Positions 8,664-17,218 of a stretch of DNA of 50,830 nt are shown one piece after another (position 1 is the first letter of the stretch; each line of letters begins with the position of its first letter). Under the pieces are notes generated by a model that saw only the letters and a list, made by a program, of their open reading frames with translations, was not told the origin of the DNA and made no database searches. The translations under genes were made by a program, and so were the position numbers. The DNA is from Sphingomonadales bacterium (GTDB lineage: Bacteria; Pseudomonadota; Alphaproteobacteria; Sphingomonadales; Sphingomonadaceae), in NCBI GenBank assembly GCA_024636595.1, contig JAGXGT010000052.1:1-50830 (forward strand), read 5' to 3'.

Positions 8664-9154
8664 TGCAAATCGGTTTTCTGATTCGGGGCCTTTTTCACGA
8701 TCGCGGTGAACGAGGCCATATTGTCCTGTCCAACATCGCCCTGCACCACCAGCCCCCGCATGAACAGAAAGCGGCCAGTCTCGCGGGCAACCTCAACCTG
8801 CGCCTCGAGCGGCTCATCAAGTCGGGCGCCGCCGATAAAATGCGTCTGCAGCTCCAGCGTCACAGCGAAGCCCGATGGTCCTATCTCCAGCACCCGCATC
8901 GCAGCGAACAGCGAACAGTCGATAAAGCCCATCATCGTGCCGCCATGGACAACATCGCCGAGATTGCGGTGCTTGCGTTCAGGAAACATACGGACCCGGG
9001 CTATATTGTCGCCGAGCCCGTCACCACCACGGCGGACAATCATCCTGCCGAGGAAGCTGTTATAACAATCGGGATCAGTCAACTTCCAGCTGTTCCAGCC
9101 GGGATAGTCCGGGTCGGGATCGCTTATGACAAAATTGCGCTCGGTCTCGGCCAT
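8660..9154 (-). CDS. PaaI-family hotdog thioesterase
   Basis: A 164-residue single-domain hotdog-fold protein, probably an acyl-CoA thioesterase. The diagnostic VVHGGTMMGFID segment (about 68-79) contains the HGG turn that follows the long central helix. The conserved Asp79 is at the usual active-site place. An N-terminal 40-residue extension (PDYPGWNSWKLTDPDCYNSFLG) is more than the minimal PaaI domain. It sits 16 bp after sdhB and overlaps zapE by ATGA, so all three are likely one transcript. The acyl substrate cannot be told from sequence. Confidence 0.88.
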   Translation of the reverse strand: MAETERNFVISDPDPDYPGWNSWKLTDPDCYNSFLGRMIVRRGGDGLGDNIARVRMFPERKHRNLGDVVHGGTMMGFIDCSLFAAMRVLEIGPSGFAVTLELQTHFIGGARLDEPLEAQVEVARETGRFLFMRGLVVQGDVGQDNMASFTAIVKKAPNQKTDLQ

Positions 9155-9170
9155 CAGTCCTCGCCGGTCT

Positions 9171-9953
9171 TCAGATTTCGCGGGATGCGGTCATCTTCTT
9201 GATCTCGGCAATCGCCTTGGCCGGGGACAAGCCCTTGGGACAGGCGTTGGCACAGTTCATGATCGTGTGGCAGCGATAAAGCCGGAACGGATCTTCGAGG
9301 TCATCCAGCCGCTCCCCGGTCATTTCATCACGGCTGTCCGCGAGCCAGCGATAGGCCTGCAACAGGATCGCGGGACCAAGGAACTTGTCGCTGTTCCACC
9401 AATAGCTTGGGCAGCTGGTCTGGCAGCACGCACATAAGATGCACTCATACAAACCATCCAGTTTGCCGCGATCTTCCGGCGATTGCAGCCGCTCCTTGCC
9501 GGAGGGCGTCGGCGTAACCGTTTTCAGCCAGGGCTGAATCGAGGCATATTGGGCGTAAAAATGGGTAAAATCGGGGACCAGATCCTTGATCACTTCCATG
9601 TGCGGTAGCGGGGTGATGGTGACCTTGTTGCCGCAATCTTCGATCGCGGTGGTGCAGGCGAGGCCGTTCTTGCCGTTGATATTCATCGCGCAGGACCCGC
9701 AAATCCCTTCGCGGCAGGACCGGCGGAAGGTCAGCGTTGCATCCTGCTCCGATTTCATCTTGATCAAGGCGTCGAGCACCATCGGCCCGCATTCATCCGT
9801 ATCCACTTCGAAAGTATCGTAATGTGGATTCTCGCCCTTATCAGGGTCATAGCGGTAGACTTTAAACGGCCGCTTCTTCCCGCCGGTCAGCGCTTGATGC
9901 AACTCACCCGTTTTGCGGATCTTGCTGTTCTTGGGGAGCGTGAAAGTAGCCAT
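9171..9953 (-). CDS. sdhB: Succinate dehydrogenase iron-sulfur subunit
   Basis: Iron-sulfur subunit of respiratory complex II at the inner membrane. It passes electrons from the flavoprotein SdhA to the membrane quinone site. All cluster ligands are present in the 260 residues. The 2Fe-2S set is Cys80, Cys85, Cys88 and Cys100. The 4Fe-4S set is Cys171, Cys174 and Cys177 in CILCACCQ, with Cys181 starting CPS. The 3Fe-4S region has Cys228, Cys234 and Cys238. Unlike the usual sdhCDAB order, the upstream neighbour is an esterase, and no sdhA, sdhC or sdhD occurs in the window, so the other subunits must be encoded elsewhere. Confidence 0.97.
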   Translation of the reverse strand: MATFTLPKNSKIRKTGELHQALTGGKKRPFKVYRYDPDKGENPHYDTFEVDTDECGPMVLDALIKMKSEQDATLTFRRSCREGICGSCAMNINGKNGLACTTAIEDCGNKVTITPLPHMEVIKDLVPDFTHFYAQYASIQPWLKTVTPTPSGKERLQSPEDRGKLDGLYECILCACCQTSCPSYWWNSDKFLGPAILLQAYRWLADSRDEMTGERLDDLEDPFRLYRCHTIMNCANACPKGLSPAKAIAEIKKMTASREI

Positions 9954-10057
9954 GTCTATCGGATTCCCTTGTTCTGCGGATTGGCATAACCAAGAAGTGC
10001 CGGTATCTCAACCGTTTTGCGCTGCAAAGACAAGGTTGAGACTTTTGTATTATGCAA

Positions 10058-10942
10058 TCACTTGTGGCGCTCGAAAAAGGTGACCATGTCATCCAGCACC
10101 GGGGCCTTGTACCGAAACGGCTTCGCCACCGCCATCATGATCTCGAGATGGTCGATGTCGGCATATTCGACATATTCGGCTTGGCCGCCCGCTTCTAGGA
10201 TTTTATCGCGCAAGGTCTTACTATTGCGAGGCTTGACCTGGGTGTCATCGGTGCCGCTCGAAAGCCAAAGCGGCGGCGCATCGGACCGGACGAAATTCAC
10301 CGGCTGAGTCATTTCGGGTGCCGGATAGTCGCCAAAGCTCTGCTTCGTCGTTACCGAGTCAAACGGATAGAAATCATAGGGTCCGGCGAGCGCCGCCACG
10401 CCGCGTATCAGGTCCGGTGACTTGCCCTCGCGGCCCAGCCACTGCGGGTCGAGTGCCAGCATCATAACATTATAGGCACCTGCTGATTGACCAGACAGGA
10501 ATATGCGGTTTGCATCACCGCCATATTGACTGATATTGTCATCCACCCAGGCCAACGCCTTGGCGCTGTCCTCAAGAAAACCGGGGAAACGCGTTTTCGG
10601 GAAGAGGCGATAATCGGGCAGCACGACGATATAGCCACGATTGGCCAACGCCCGGCCGGTGAAAGCATATTGGTCCTTGTCTCCGTCGCGCCACCCGCCG
10701 CCATAGATGAAGACGATCACTGGAAGGGGTTTGGTCGCAGCGCTATCTGGAGACCATATGTTAAGCCCCAGCCCGAGCTCCTTGTCGTAAATCTTGTCCT
10801 GCACCAGCAGCTTGGCATTGCTGTCGCCCGGCATGACATTATTGACCATATCGAGCTGCTTGGGTCCGGGCTGCGAAAAGAACCACGAGGCAAAACTGCC
10901 AAGGGCGAGCAGCAACACAGCGATCATGACAAGCCATTTCAT
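10058..10942 (-). CDS. Membrane-anchored alpha/beta hydrolase (esterase family)
   Basis: A 294-residue alpha/beta hydrolase of the BD-FAE/carboxylesterase type. Residues 1-22 form one hydrophobic segment (MKWLVMIAVLLLALG), a signal anchor placing the enzyme in the periplasm. An oxyanion-hole motif IYGGGW (79-84), the nucleophile elbow GQSAG (151-155, Ser153), an acid near SSGTDD (228-233) and catalytic His265 in DIDHLE complete the triad. The start was placed at the ATG before the hydrophobic segment; a longer frame to 11020 would overlap threonine synthase by 56 bp and add a non-signal-like N-terminus. The substrate is unknown; small carboxyl esters are likely. Confidence 0.87.
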   Translation of the reverse strand: MKWLVMIAVLLLALGSFASWFFSQPGPKQLDMVNNVMPGDSNAKLLVQDKIYDKELGLGLNIWSPDSAATKPLPVIVFIYGGGWRDGDKDQYAFTGRALANRGYIVVLPDYRLFPKTRFPGFLEDSAKALAWVDDNISQYGGDANRIFLSGQSAGAYNVMMLALDPQWLGREGKSPDLIRGVAALAGPYDFYPFDSVTTKQSFGDYPAPEMTQPVNFVRSDAPPLWLSSGTDDTQVKPRNSKTLRDKILEAGGQAEYVEYADIDHLEIMMAVAKPFRYKAPVLDDMVTFFERHK

Positions 10943-10964
10943 GGGAAGAGCCTTAGCCAGCCGC

Positions 10965-12200
10965 TCAGGCGCTGGCAATGGCGCCCCAGTCAATTGGTTG
11001 ATGGCGATCCAAAGTGGCATCTGCGGCGGGCATGGGATATTTGAGGCCGTTTCCGCAGTTGAATAAAACCGCTCGGTCGGTCTTGCTGATCAGGCCATCC
11101 TCTAGCGCTTTCAGATAGGCCGCGGCAGTTGCGGCCCCTTCTGGACAGAGCAGCAGCCCGTCCTCCTGACCAATCCGTTGTTGCGCCGCGATGATGGCTT
11201 CATCCTCGACGGCGATGGCAAAGCCGCCCGAATCGCGGACTGCCCGCAATATCAGAAAGTCACCAATCGCAACCGGCACGCGGATCCCCGCCGCCACAGT
11301 ATGGGCATTTTCCCAAAGCGGCGCGTGGTCGAGACCCTTTTCCCAAGCATCGACAATCGGCGCGCAGCCGGTGGCCTGCACGGCAACCATGCGGGGCCGT
11401 GCTGAGCCGATGAAACCGATCGCTTCCAGCTCGTCAAACGCCTTCCACATGCCAATCAGGCCAGTGCCGCCGCCAGTCGGATAGAAAATCACGTCCGGCA
11501 TTTCCCATCCCAGCTGTTCGGCCAGTTCCAGGCCCATCGTTTTCTTGCCCTCGATTCGGTAGGGCTCTTTCAGCGTCGACAGATTGAACCAGCCCATTTC
11601 CGCCTCGCCATCGGCAACAATCTTGCCGCAGTCGTTGATCAGGCCGTTCACCCGCCAGACCTTGCGGCCCTGCAAGGCGATTTCCCGGACATTCACCTCC
11701 GGTGTGTCGTCCGGACAGAAAACAAATGCCTCCATCCCGGCGCGCCGGGCATAAGCCGCCATCGCGGCACCGGCATTGCCATTGGTCGGCATGGCAAGTC
11801 GTTTCAGCCCCAACTCCTTGGCCATCGACACCGCCATCACCAATCCGCGCGCCTTGAACGAACCGGTTGGCAAGCGGCCTTCATCCTTGACGATCACGTT
11901 TGATCCCAGTGAATTGTTCAGGGTGATCAGCGGCGTCATGTCTTCGCCCAGAGAAACGATATTGGCGGAACTCGCAACCGGCAGAAGCTCCCGATAGCGC
12001 CAGAGATCGTTCGGACGGGCCGCCAGCGTTTCCTTGGTCAGCGTTTCCGCAACAGCCGCCAGATCGTAACGCACCAATATTGGCGCGCCGGCGGGCGACA
12101 GGTTTTGCACGGTGCCGGGCGGTAAAATATCGCCGGTTTTGGAACATTCCAGGTGGGTGACGAAACTGGTGATGTCGGCGGTGCGATTATCTTGGTTCAT
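10965..12200 (-). CDS. thrC: Threonine synthase-like PLP-dependent enzyme
   Basis: A 411-residue fold-type II PLP enzyme. Threonine synthase converts O-phosphohomoserine to threonine. The PLP lysine is Lys116 in RLPTGSFKARG. TNGNAGAA (substrate loop), YPTGGGTGLIGMW (PLP-phosphate loop) and a C-terminal LFNCGNG segment are present. It is the shorter, archaeal-like threonine synthase type, with only one cysteine (Cys19) left of the N-terminal metal-binding motif seen in some relatives. A related PLP lyase activity cannot be excluded. It is divergent from the flippase gene and ends 22 bp before the esterase start. Confidence 0.85.
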   Translation of the reverse strand: MNQDNRTADITSFVTHLECSKTGDILPPGTVQNLSPAGAPILVRYDLAAVAETLTKETLAARPNDLWRYRELLPVASSANIVSLGEDMTPLITLNNSLGSNVIVKDEGRLPTGSFKARGLVMAVSMAKELGLKRLAMPTNGNAGAAMAAYARRAGMEAFVFCPDDTPEVNVREIALQGRKVWRVNGLINDCGKIVADGEAEMGWFNLSTLKEPYRIEGKKTMGLELAEQLGWEMPDVIFYPTGGGTGLIGMWKAFDELEAIGFIGSARPRMVAVQATGCAPIVDAWEKGLDHAPLWENAHTVAAGIRVPVAIGDFLILRAVRDSGGFAIAVEDEAIIAAQQRIGQEDGLLLCPEGAATAAAYLKALEDGLISKTDRAVLFNCGNGLKYPMPAADATLDRHQPIDWGAIASA

Positions 12201-12393
12201 AGTAGCTAGCTAGCAGCCACCGCCAAGCAATCCACCCAAAAAATCCACATTGTCGGGCCAGCGAAGCGACGGCGTGAGATTTTTCCAGCTTCGTCCTGAC
12301 GGTGAAGGGATAGAAAAAGCTGGATTTTGCGATAAAGACAGGCTCAACCACCGGATCACATATTGGGAAAAGTTGAAACCTGTGTCGCGAAAA

Positions 12394-13731
12394 ATGCTCT
12401 CCAAATGGTCCAGCAGCGAGGATTCGCTCGTCCGCGTGTTTCGCAACAGCAGCTGGCTGTTTTCCGCCAAGGGTGTTGGTGCGGTGCTGAGCATTTTTTA
12501 CCTCGCCATATTGACCCGGACCCTTGGCGTTGCCGGCTTTGGTGAATTCATGGTTATCGTCGGTGCGATTCAGGTTCTGACGGCAATCCTCAAGCTCCAG
12601 ACCTGGCAGGCGGTGGTGCAATATGGCGTGCCCTATTTGCTGGCCGGTCAGCACCAGGCATTTCGCAAATTATCGATGCAGAATTTCTGGATCGAACTAA
12701 TCGGCGGCCTTGCCGCTTGCGGTGCCTTGTGGGTGATGCTGCCCTATGGCGCATCGCAATTTGGCTGGAGCGACTCGGTCGAGCAGGCAATCATGGGTTA
12801 TGGCGTGATCGTTTTTCTTTCCGTCCGGTCCACCCCGACCGGCATCTTGCGTGCACAGGATCGCTTCGGCGGCAATGCTTTTGGCGATGCGATCATTCCG
12901 ATCGTACGCTTCGCCGGAGCACTCGTCCTGTTCGTGACCGTACCGACCATGACCCGATTCCTGATTGTCTGGGGGCTTTCCGAATTTATCAGTTTTGTTG
13001 TTATGTGGATAATGGTGTGGCGGCGCCATGAATATGCCCGCCCGATCAGCGGAGACGCAGCCATCACGGCGACACCGCCAAGCCGCAGGGAATTTGTCGC
13101 CTTTCTCCTGTTCACCAATCTCGCCTATCTGGTCAGCGTCGTCCGTGAACGGCTGGTCGTTGTCATTGTCGGCTTCTTTGTAGGTCCGGCAGCGGCTGGC
13201 CTGTTCCGCTTGGCCGACCAGATTGCCAATAGCCTCAACCGGCTGGCCGAGGTTTTTGCCCGTCCGTTATTTGCCGAATTGTCGCGATTGTTCGCGATCG
13301 GGCAATCGCGTCAATCCCGAGCGTTGTTCTGGCGATCCTTGCGGGTGTCCGCCATCAGCGGCTGTATCCTCTTCATCGGTTTGTTGTTGCTGGGCAAAAA
13401 TATCATTGCCCTCATTTCAGGCCCCGAATATCTCGACGCTTATCCAATATTGCTGCTGCTCGGTGCCGCGACCATCATCAGCTTGGCCGGGCTTGGCCTC
13501 GAGCCACTGCTTCAGGCAGCCGGACGGGCCCGCAATGCGCTCGTCGCGCGCGTCGCCGGGCTGGTCGCGCTCGGACTGCTGTTGGCTGTCTTTTTGCCGA
13601 CCTTTGGCACAATCGGGGCGGCATGGGTGATGCTGATCTCGGCGATCCTGACGACCATAATCCTGTTCGTCTCCAGCCGCGCGGCGATCAGAGAGCCCCA
13701 GCATCCGGTTCCAAATTCCCGCATTCTATAA
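12394..13731 (+). CDS. Oligosaccharide flippase family protein (Wzx-like)
   Basis: A 445-residue inner-membrane protein with about 12-14 hydrophobic segments across its whole length. It belongs to the MOP superfamily of lipid-linked polysaccharide flippases. The N-terminal LARTLGVAGFGEF-type pattern appears here as ILTRTLGVAGFGEF, the typical opening of this family. FRLADQIANSLNRLAEV with a Pro-containing FARPLFAEL follows mid-protein. The start was set at the ATG at 12394 because the frame upstream (to 12250) encodes a polar, non-membrane stretch. No glycosyltransferase genes lie next to it, so the carried glycan is unknown. Confidence 0.85.
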   Translation: MLSKWSSSEDSLVRVFRNSSWLFSAKGVGAVLSIFYLAILTRTLGVAGFGEFMVIVGAIQVLTAILKLQTWQAVVQYGVPYLLAGQHQAFRKLSMQNFWIELIGGLAACGALWVMLPYGASQFGWSDSVEQAIMGYGVIVFLSVRSTPTGILRAQDRFGGNAFGDAIIPIVRFAGALVLFVTVPTMTRFLIVWGLSEFISFVVMWIMVWRRHEYARPISGDAAITATPPSRREFVAFLLFTNLAYLVSVVRERLVVVIVGFFVGPAAAGLFRLADQIANSLNRLAEVFARPLFAELSRLFAIGQSRQSRALFWRSLRVSAISGCILFIGLLLLGKNIIALISGPEYLDAYPILLLLGAATIISLAGLGLEPLLQAAGRARNALVARVAGLVALGLLLAVFLPTFGTIGAAWVMLISAILTTIILFVSSRAAIREPQHPVPNSRIL

Positions 13732-13744
13732 AAGCCCGCAGACA

Positions 13745-13773
13745 TAAAAAAGGCGACCCGCAGGCCGCCTTTC
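13745..13773 (-). terminator. Intrinsic terminator of rplM-rpsI
   Basis: On the minus strand the sequence aaaggcg (13772-13766) pairs with cgccttt (13755-13749) around a GC-rich inner loop, and a run of T follows (A-run 13745-13750 on the plus strand). It lies 23 bp after the rpsI stop codon. The A-rich flank also makes it partly bidirectional, so it may end the flippase transcript too. Confidence 0.8.
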
Positions 13774-13795
13774 TCGATACTCGATGAGGGTTCGC

Positions 13796-14335
13796 TTAAC
13801 GCTTCGAGAACTGGAAGCTCTTACGTGCTTTCGCCTTACCATATTTCTTCCGCTCAACCTTGCGGCTGTCGCGGGTCAGGAAGCCTTCTGCCTTGACCGC
13901 AGACCGCAACGCGGGCTCATATTTGGTAAGCGCTTGCGAAATGCCGTGCTTGACCGCACCAGCCTGCCCCGAAAGACCGCCGCCTTTGACGGTGACGTCT
14001 ACGTCATACTGGCCTTCGCGCTCGGTAATCGCAAAAACCTGATTAAGCACCAGACGCAGGGTCGGGCGAGCAAAGTAGGTTTCCTGATCGCGGCCATTGA
14101 CCGTGATCTTGCCCTTGCCAGGTTTCAGCCATACGCGGGCTACCGCATCTTTACGGCGACCGGTGGCATAGGCCCGGCCAAACTTGTCCAGCTCTTGCTC
14201 GCGCAGCGGCATGGTGGATACGGGTGGTTCAACGGCCGCTGGAGCCGCGTCGCCTTCGGCGGATGCTGGTGCATCGACCACAGCCGGACCAGCGATATCT
14301 TTCAGATCAGCGAGATCGGTTTTTACATCAGACAT
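13796..14335 (-). CDS. rpsI: 30S ribosomal protein S9
   Basis: Small-subunit protein S9, whose C-terminal tail reaches the P-site tRNA. The core has the expected AYATGRRKDAVARVWL segment and the basic C-terminus RKVERKKYGKAKARK ending SKR. At 179 residues it is about 50 longer than the E. coli protein. The extra part is an acidic and Ala/Pro-rich N-terminal extension (residues 1-50) of the sort seen in alphaproteobacterial S9. It follows rplM with a 1-nt overlap, the standard rplM-rpsI operon. Confidence 0.97.
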   Translation of the reverse strand: MSDVKTDLADLKDIAGPAVVDAPASAEGDAAPAAVEPPVSTMPLREQELDKFGRAYATGRRKDAVARVWLKPGKGKITVNGRDQETYFARPTLRLVLNQVFAITEREGQYDVDVTVKGGGLSGQAGAVKHGISQALTKYEPALRSAVKAEGFLTRDSRKVERKKYGKAKARKSFQFSKR

Positions 14336-14814
14336 TATGCGCCCACCTTATTCTTACGGTTCATCGAAGCGACGTCGAGCGCCACCGGGTTCTGGCCGTT
14401 ATACGGATGCTCGGTGCCAGCAAAAACGTGCAATGCACGCATCTGAGCAAAGCCCAACGGACCCTTCGGGATCATCCGCTCGACGGCTTTTTCCATGACA
14501 CGCTCAGGAAAACGACCTTCGAGAACCTTCTCGGCGGTGGTGCCGCTGATGCCGCCGGGATAGCCGGAGTGCTTGTAATAGGTTTTCTGTTTGGTCTTGT
14601 TGCCGGTGAACTTCACCTTTTCGGCATTGATCACGATGACATGATCGCCGCAGTCAACATGCGGGGTATAGCTAGGCTTATGCTTGCCGCGCAGGATGTT
14701 GGCAATGATCGAGGCGGCCCGGCCAACGACTAGATCTTCGGCATCAACGATATGCCATTTCTTTTCGACTTCAGCAGGCTTGGCCGACTGGGTCTGTTTG
14801 GTGATACCCTTCAT
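14335..14814 (-). CDS. rplM: 50S ribosomal protein L13
   Basis: Large-subunit early-assembly protein L13, 159 residues. Recognisable segments are KKWHIVDAEDLVVGRAAS, the GDHVIVINAEKV strand and the YKHSGYPGG motif. The start was placed at the ATG preceded by aaggag (9 nt); a longer frame from 14889 adds 25 residues without homology. The 17-residue lysine- and glutamine-containing N-terminus before KKWHIVD is slightly longer than in enterobacteria. First gene of rplM-rpsI. Confidence 0.97.
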   Translation of the reverse strand: MKGITKQTQSAKPAEVEKKWHIVDAEDLVVGRAASIIANILRGKHKPSYTPHVDCGDHVIVINAEKVKFTGNKTKQKTYYKHSGYPGGISGTTAEKVLEGRFPERVMEKAVERMIPKGPLGFAQMRALHVFAGTEHPYNGQNPVALDVASMNRKNKVGA

Positions 14815-14898
14815 GGGGTGGCTCCTTCTTGGAGAGTGGGATTCAAAAAAACAAATGCCGAACGATCCTGATTCGCAGGAGCCCGGCAAACTGGGGCG

Positions 14899-14927
14899 CT
14901 ATTGGCGCTGTTATTGCGGCAAGTCAA
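14899..14927 (-). promoter_or_regulatory. Putative promoter of rplM-rpsI
   Basis: On the minus strand a good -35 box ttgact (14927-14922, within cttgact) is followed after 17 nt by caatag (14904-14899), a poor -10. The implied leader before the rplM ATG would be about 80 nt. The CTTGAC -35 is typical of strong alphaproteobacterial promoters; the weak -10 keeps this tentative. Confidence 0.35.
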
Positions 14928-15017
14928 GCGAAAGCGGGGCGTTGCTAGCGGGTATAATGATACCGCGACCAGTTTATTGCATCGCTCACTATATTCGAAA
15001 TCAGCGAATCGGTCCGC

Positions 15018-16070
15018 TCATCGCGCAGCGCGGCCAAGCACATGTACGCCCCAAACCGTGGCGGCCACAACCAGCGCACCCACAGCCTGATGCAGGACCG
15101 CCAGATGGATATCGATCCCGGTCATAACCGTGGCTATGCCCAGCAATATCTGACTGCCAAAGGCGATATGGATCGCAACCGAGCTCCGGCGATCGATTGG
15201 CCGCACCTTCCGCGCCAGCAGGACCAGAAAGCCCACCACCACCCATGCCCACCAGCGGTGGATGAAATGGATCAGATAGGGATCGTTGTTGAGCGCGGCC
15301 CAGATGCCAGCGGCCCAGTTGATCCCGCCGGGCACGAAATATTCATTCATCAGCGGCCAGGTGTTGGCGACATAGCCGGCGTTCAGGCCTGCGGTATAGG
15401 CACCGAATAGCAGCTGGACGAGCAGCACCGCTAACGCCGCAGCGCCCAGGCCGGTCACGCGCGCCGGACTGACGTTGCCGCGCGCCAGCTGCCGCAGGTC
15501 GAGCGCCGTCCAGACCAGCCCGCCGAGAATGAACAGCGCCGTCAACAAATGCACCGCAAGCCGGAAATGGCTGACATCGGTGCGTTCGCTAAGACCGGAA
15601 CTGACCATCCACCAGCCGATCGTTCCCTGCAAGCCGCCGAGCGCCAGCAGTGCGACCAGCCGCCAGCCATAACCCGACGGGATCGCCCGCTTGGCCGCAA
15701 ACCATAGCAACGGCAGCGCAAAGGCGACGCCGATCAGCCGTCCGAGCAGGCGGTGGACCCACTCCCAGAAATAGATGAATTTGAAATCCGCCAGCGTCAT
15801 CCCGGCCGGCCCGCTAATTTCCAGATATTCCGGAATCTGCTGATATTTCCTGAATTCCGACAACCAGTCGGCCTCGCTCAGCGGCGGCAGCGCGCCGGTG
15901 ATTGGCTTCCATTCGGTGATCGACAGCCCCGACTCGGTAAGCCGGGTGATGCCGCCCACGACGACCATGATGAACACCAGAAAGGCGACCGAATAGAGCC
16001 AGTTGGATATAGCTATCGGACGGCGGCTTGCCGCGCCAGCCGGCTGGTTCAGGGCGATCGCATCGGTCAT
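15018..16070 (-). CDS. ctaA: Heme A synthase (COX15/CtaA)
   Basis: A 350-residue inner-membrane enzyme that oxidises the C8 methyl of heme O to give heme A for aa3-type cytochrome oxidase. Eight hydrophobic segments are visible. Conserved features are GGITRLTESGLSITEWKPI (about residues 40-58), FIYFWEWVHRLLGR (heme-proximal His and Glu), SHFRLAVHLL, FIHRWWAW and HQAVGAL, supplying the expected pairs of heme-ligand histidines. Alphaproteobacterial type-2 (COX15) length. It stands alone, transcribed away from merC. Confidence 0.95.
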   Translation of the reverse strand: MTDAIALNQPAGAASRRPIAISNWLYSVAFLVFIMVVVGGITRLTESGLSITEWKPITGALPPLSEADWLSEFRKYQQIPEYLEISGPAGMTLADFKFIYFWEWVHRLLGRLIGVAFALPLLWFAAKRAIPSGYGWRLVALLALGGLQGTIGWWMVSSGLSERTDVSHFRLAVHLLTALFILGGLVWTALDLRQLARGNVSPARVTGLGAAALAVLLVQLLFGAYTAGLNAGYVANTWPLMNEYFVPGGINWAAGIWAALNNDPYLIHFIHRWWAWVVVGFLVLLARKVRPIDRRSSVAIHIAFGSQILLGIATVMTGIDIHLAVLHQAVGALVVAATVWGVHVLGRAAR

Positions 16071-16144
16071 TGGCCGCTATGTGGGATCAAAACCATGGCC
16101 TGACAACCAGAAACAGGGGGACCGTCCGAAATTTCAAAAATGAT

Positions 16145-16176
16145 ATGTTGTATCTTAACACGCTTTTTCCTATATC
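16145..16176 (+). promoter_or_regulatory. Putative promoter and Zur-box-like operator of merC-zur
   Basis: The imperfect palindrome atgttgtatcttaacac (16145-16161) matches 12 of 16 defined positions of a Zur-box-like pattern (ATGTTATA-N-TATAACAT, recalled from family knowledge). It overlaps a possible -35 (ttgtat, 16148-16153), which is followed after 17 nt by a possible -10 (tatatc, 16171-16176). Binding here by a Fur-family repressor would block the promoter of the downstream pair, whose second gene encodes such a repressor. Operator assignment is inference. Confidence 0.45.
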
Positions 16177-16209
16177 CGGTGCACGCAATAAAAAGTGAGG
16201 CAATGAGTC

Positions 16210-16617
16210 GTGTTTACGACAGCAAAATTTTGGGACAAAGATGGCCTTTTGGTCAGAGATGGCCTGTGGGACCGGATGGCCGTGCTCGTGTCCGGCCTGT
16301 GCCTCGTACATTGCGTCTCGACCATCGCTTTTGTCGCCATATTGTCCTCGGCAGGCGGCATGTTGCTTGATCCGCTGATTCACGAAATTGGGCTGGGTAT
16401 CGCGATAGCCCTTGGCTTTTTCACCCTCGGGCGCGGCGTTATGGATCATGGCTATATCATGCCAGTCGCCGTCGGCAGCCTCGGATTGGGCATGATGATG
16501 GGCGCTATCACGATCGGCCATGAGGGCGGACATGGTGGCCCGGAGATTTTTTATACCATGCTCGGCGTCGGATTCCTCGCGCTGGGCCATGATTTGAACT
16601 ACCGCGCCACCCATTGA
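16210..16617 (+). CDS. MerC-domain membrane protein
   Basis: A 135-residue protein with four hydrophobic segments, matching the MerC family of small inner-membrane metal-uptake proteins. The VSGLCLVHCVSTIAF segment (about 27-41) carries two cysteines four residues apart in the first membrane helix, the place where MerC binds mercury or another soft metal. A histidine-containing stretch (GHEGGHGG, about 104-111) is a possible extra metal contact. The start is GTG, chosen because gagg lies 9 nt upstream. There are no mer genes nearby. Its position 45 bp before a Zur-like regulator suggests a role in zinc rather than mercury handling (inference). Confidence 0.82.
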   Translation: MFTTAKFWDKDGLLVRDGLWDRMAVLVSGLCLVHCVSTIAFVAILSSAGGMLLDPLIHEIGLGIAIALGFFTLGRGVMDHGYIMPVAVGSLGLGMMMGAITIGHEGGHGGPEIFYTMLGVGFLALGHDLNYRATH

Positions 16618-16662
16618 TCGCGCCCCATTGCTCTTGCGGCCAAACATCCCTAAATTATCCGG

Positions 16663-17121
16663 ATGGGACAACATGATCATCATGAGCATCACGGCGATTC
16701 TTTAGCCGATGCGGCTCAAGCCAATCTGGAAAAATCCGGTGAGAAGTGGACCGATACAAGGGCGGCGATCTTTGACACGCTGGCCGGTTTCTCTCGCCCT
16801 GCTTCGGCATATGACATAGCCGATCTGGTTTCGACCGCGCGCGGCAAGCGCGTCGCACCCAATAGTGTTTACCGGATTCTCGACCTGTTCGTGGCGAACA
16901 ATCTGGCGATGCGGGTGGAAAGCGCCAATGCCTACCTGGCCAACAGCCACCCTGGCTGCGAACATGACTGCATCTTTCTGGTCTGTGACACGTGCGGCGA
17001 GGCAACCCATGTCGATGACGATTCCTTGTCGCAGCAAGTGCGCAAAGTCGCGACATCTGAAGGATTCAAATCCATCCGGCCAGTGATAGAGGTGCGCGGC
17101 ATTTGTCAGAAATGCAATTGA
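16663..17121 (+). CDS. zur: Fur-family transcriptional regulator, probably Zur
   Basis: A 152-residue winged-helix metal-sensing repressor. A histidine-rich N-terminus (GQHDHHEHHGD) precedes the DNA-binding domain, which contains APNSVYRILDLF (about 65-76). The structural zinc site is given by Cys108 and Cys111 (CDTC) with Cys148 and Cys151 (CQKC). HPGCEHDC (96-103) supplies likely regulatory-site ligands. Four-cysteine spacing and the C-terminal VEIRGICQ-like end (here VEVRGICQ) fit Zur better than Fur. It lies directly after the MerC-type gene and may autoregulate through the palindrome at 16145. Confidence 0.87.
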   Translation: MGQHDHHEHHGDSLADAAQANLEKSGEKWTDTRAAIFDTLAGFSRPASAYDIADLVSTARGKRVAPNSVYRILDLFVANNLAMRVESANAYLANSHPGCEHDCIFLVCDTCGEATHVDDDSLSQQVRKVATSEGFKSIRPVIEVRGICQKCN

Positions 17122-17218
17122 TCCATCCCGCCTGTCCGCCAATGGCAACGGCCAGTCATCTGAAAATTCGACAGAGCCGTGCGATGCCGTTAAAGCAGGA
17201 ATCAAACAGGGAGTGAAT

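Noticed and set aside
16210..17121. Mercury resistance operon
   Set aside because: No merA, merT, merP or MerR is present; the regulator is Fur/Zur-type.
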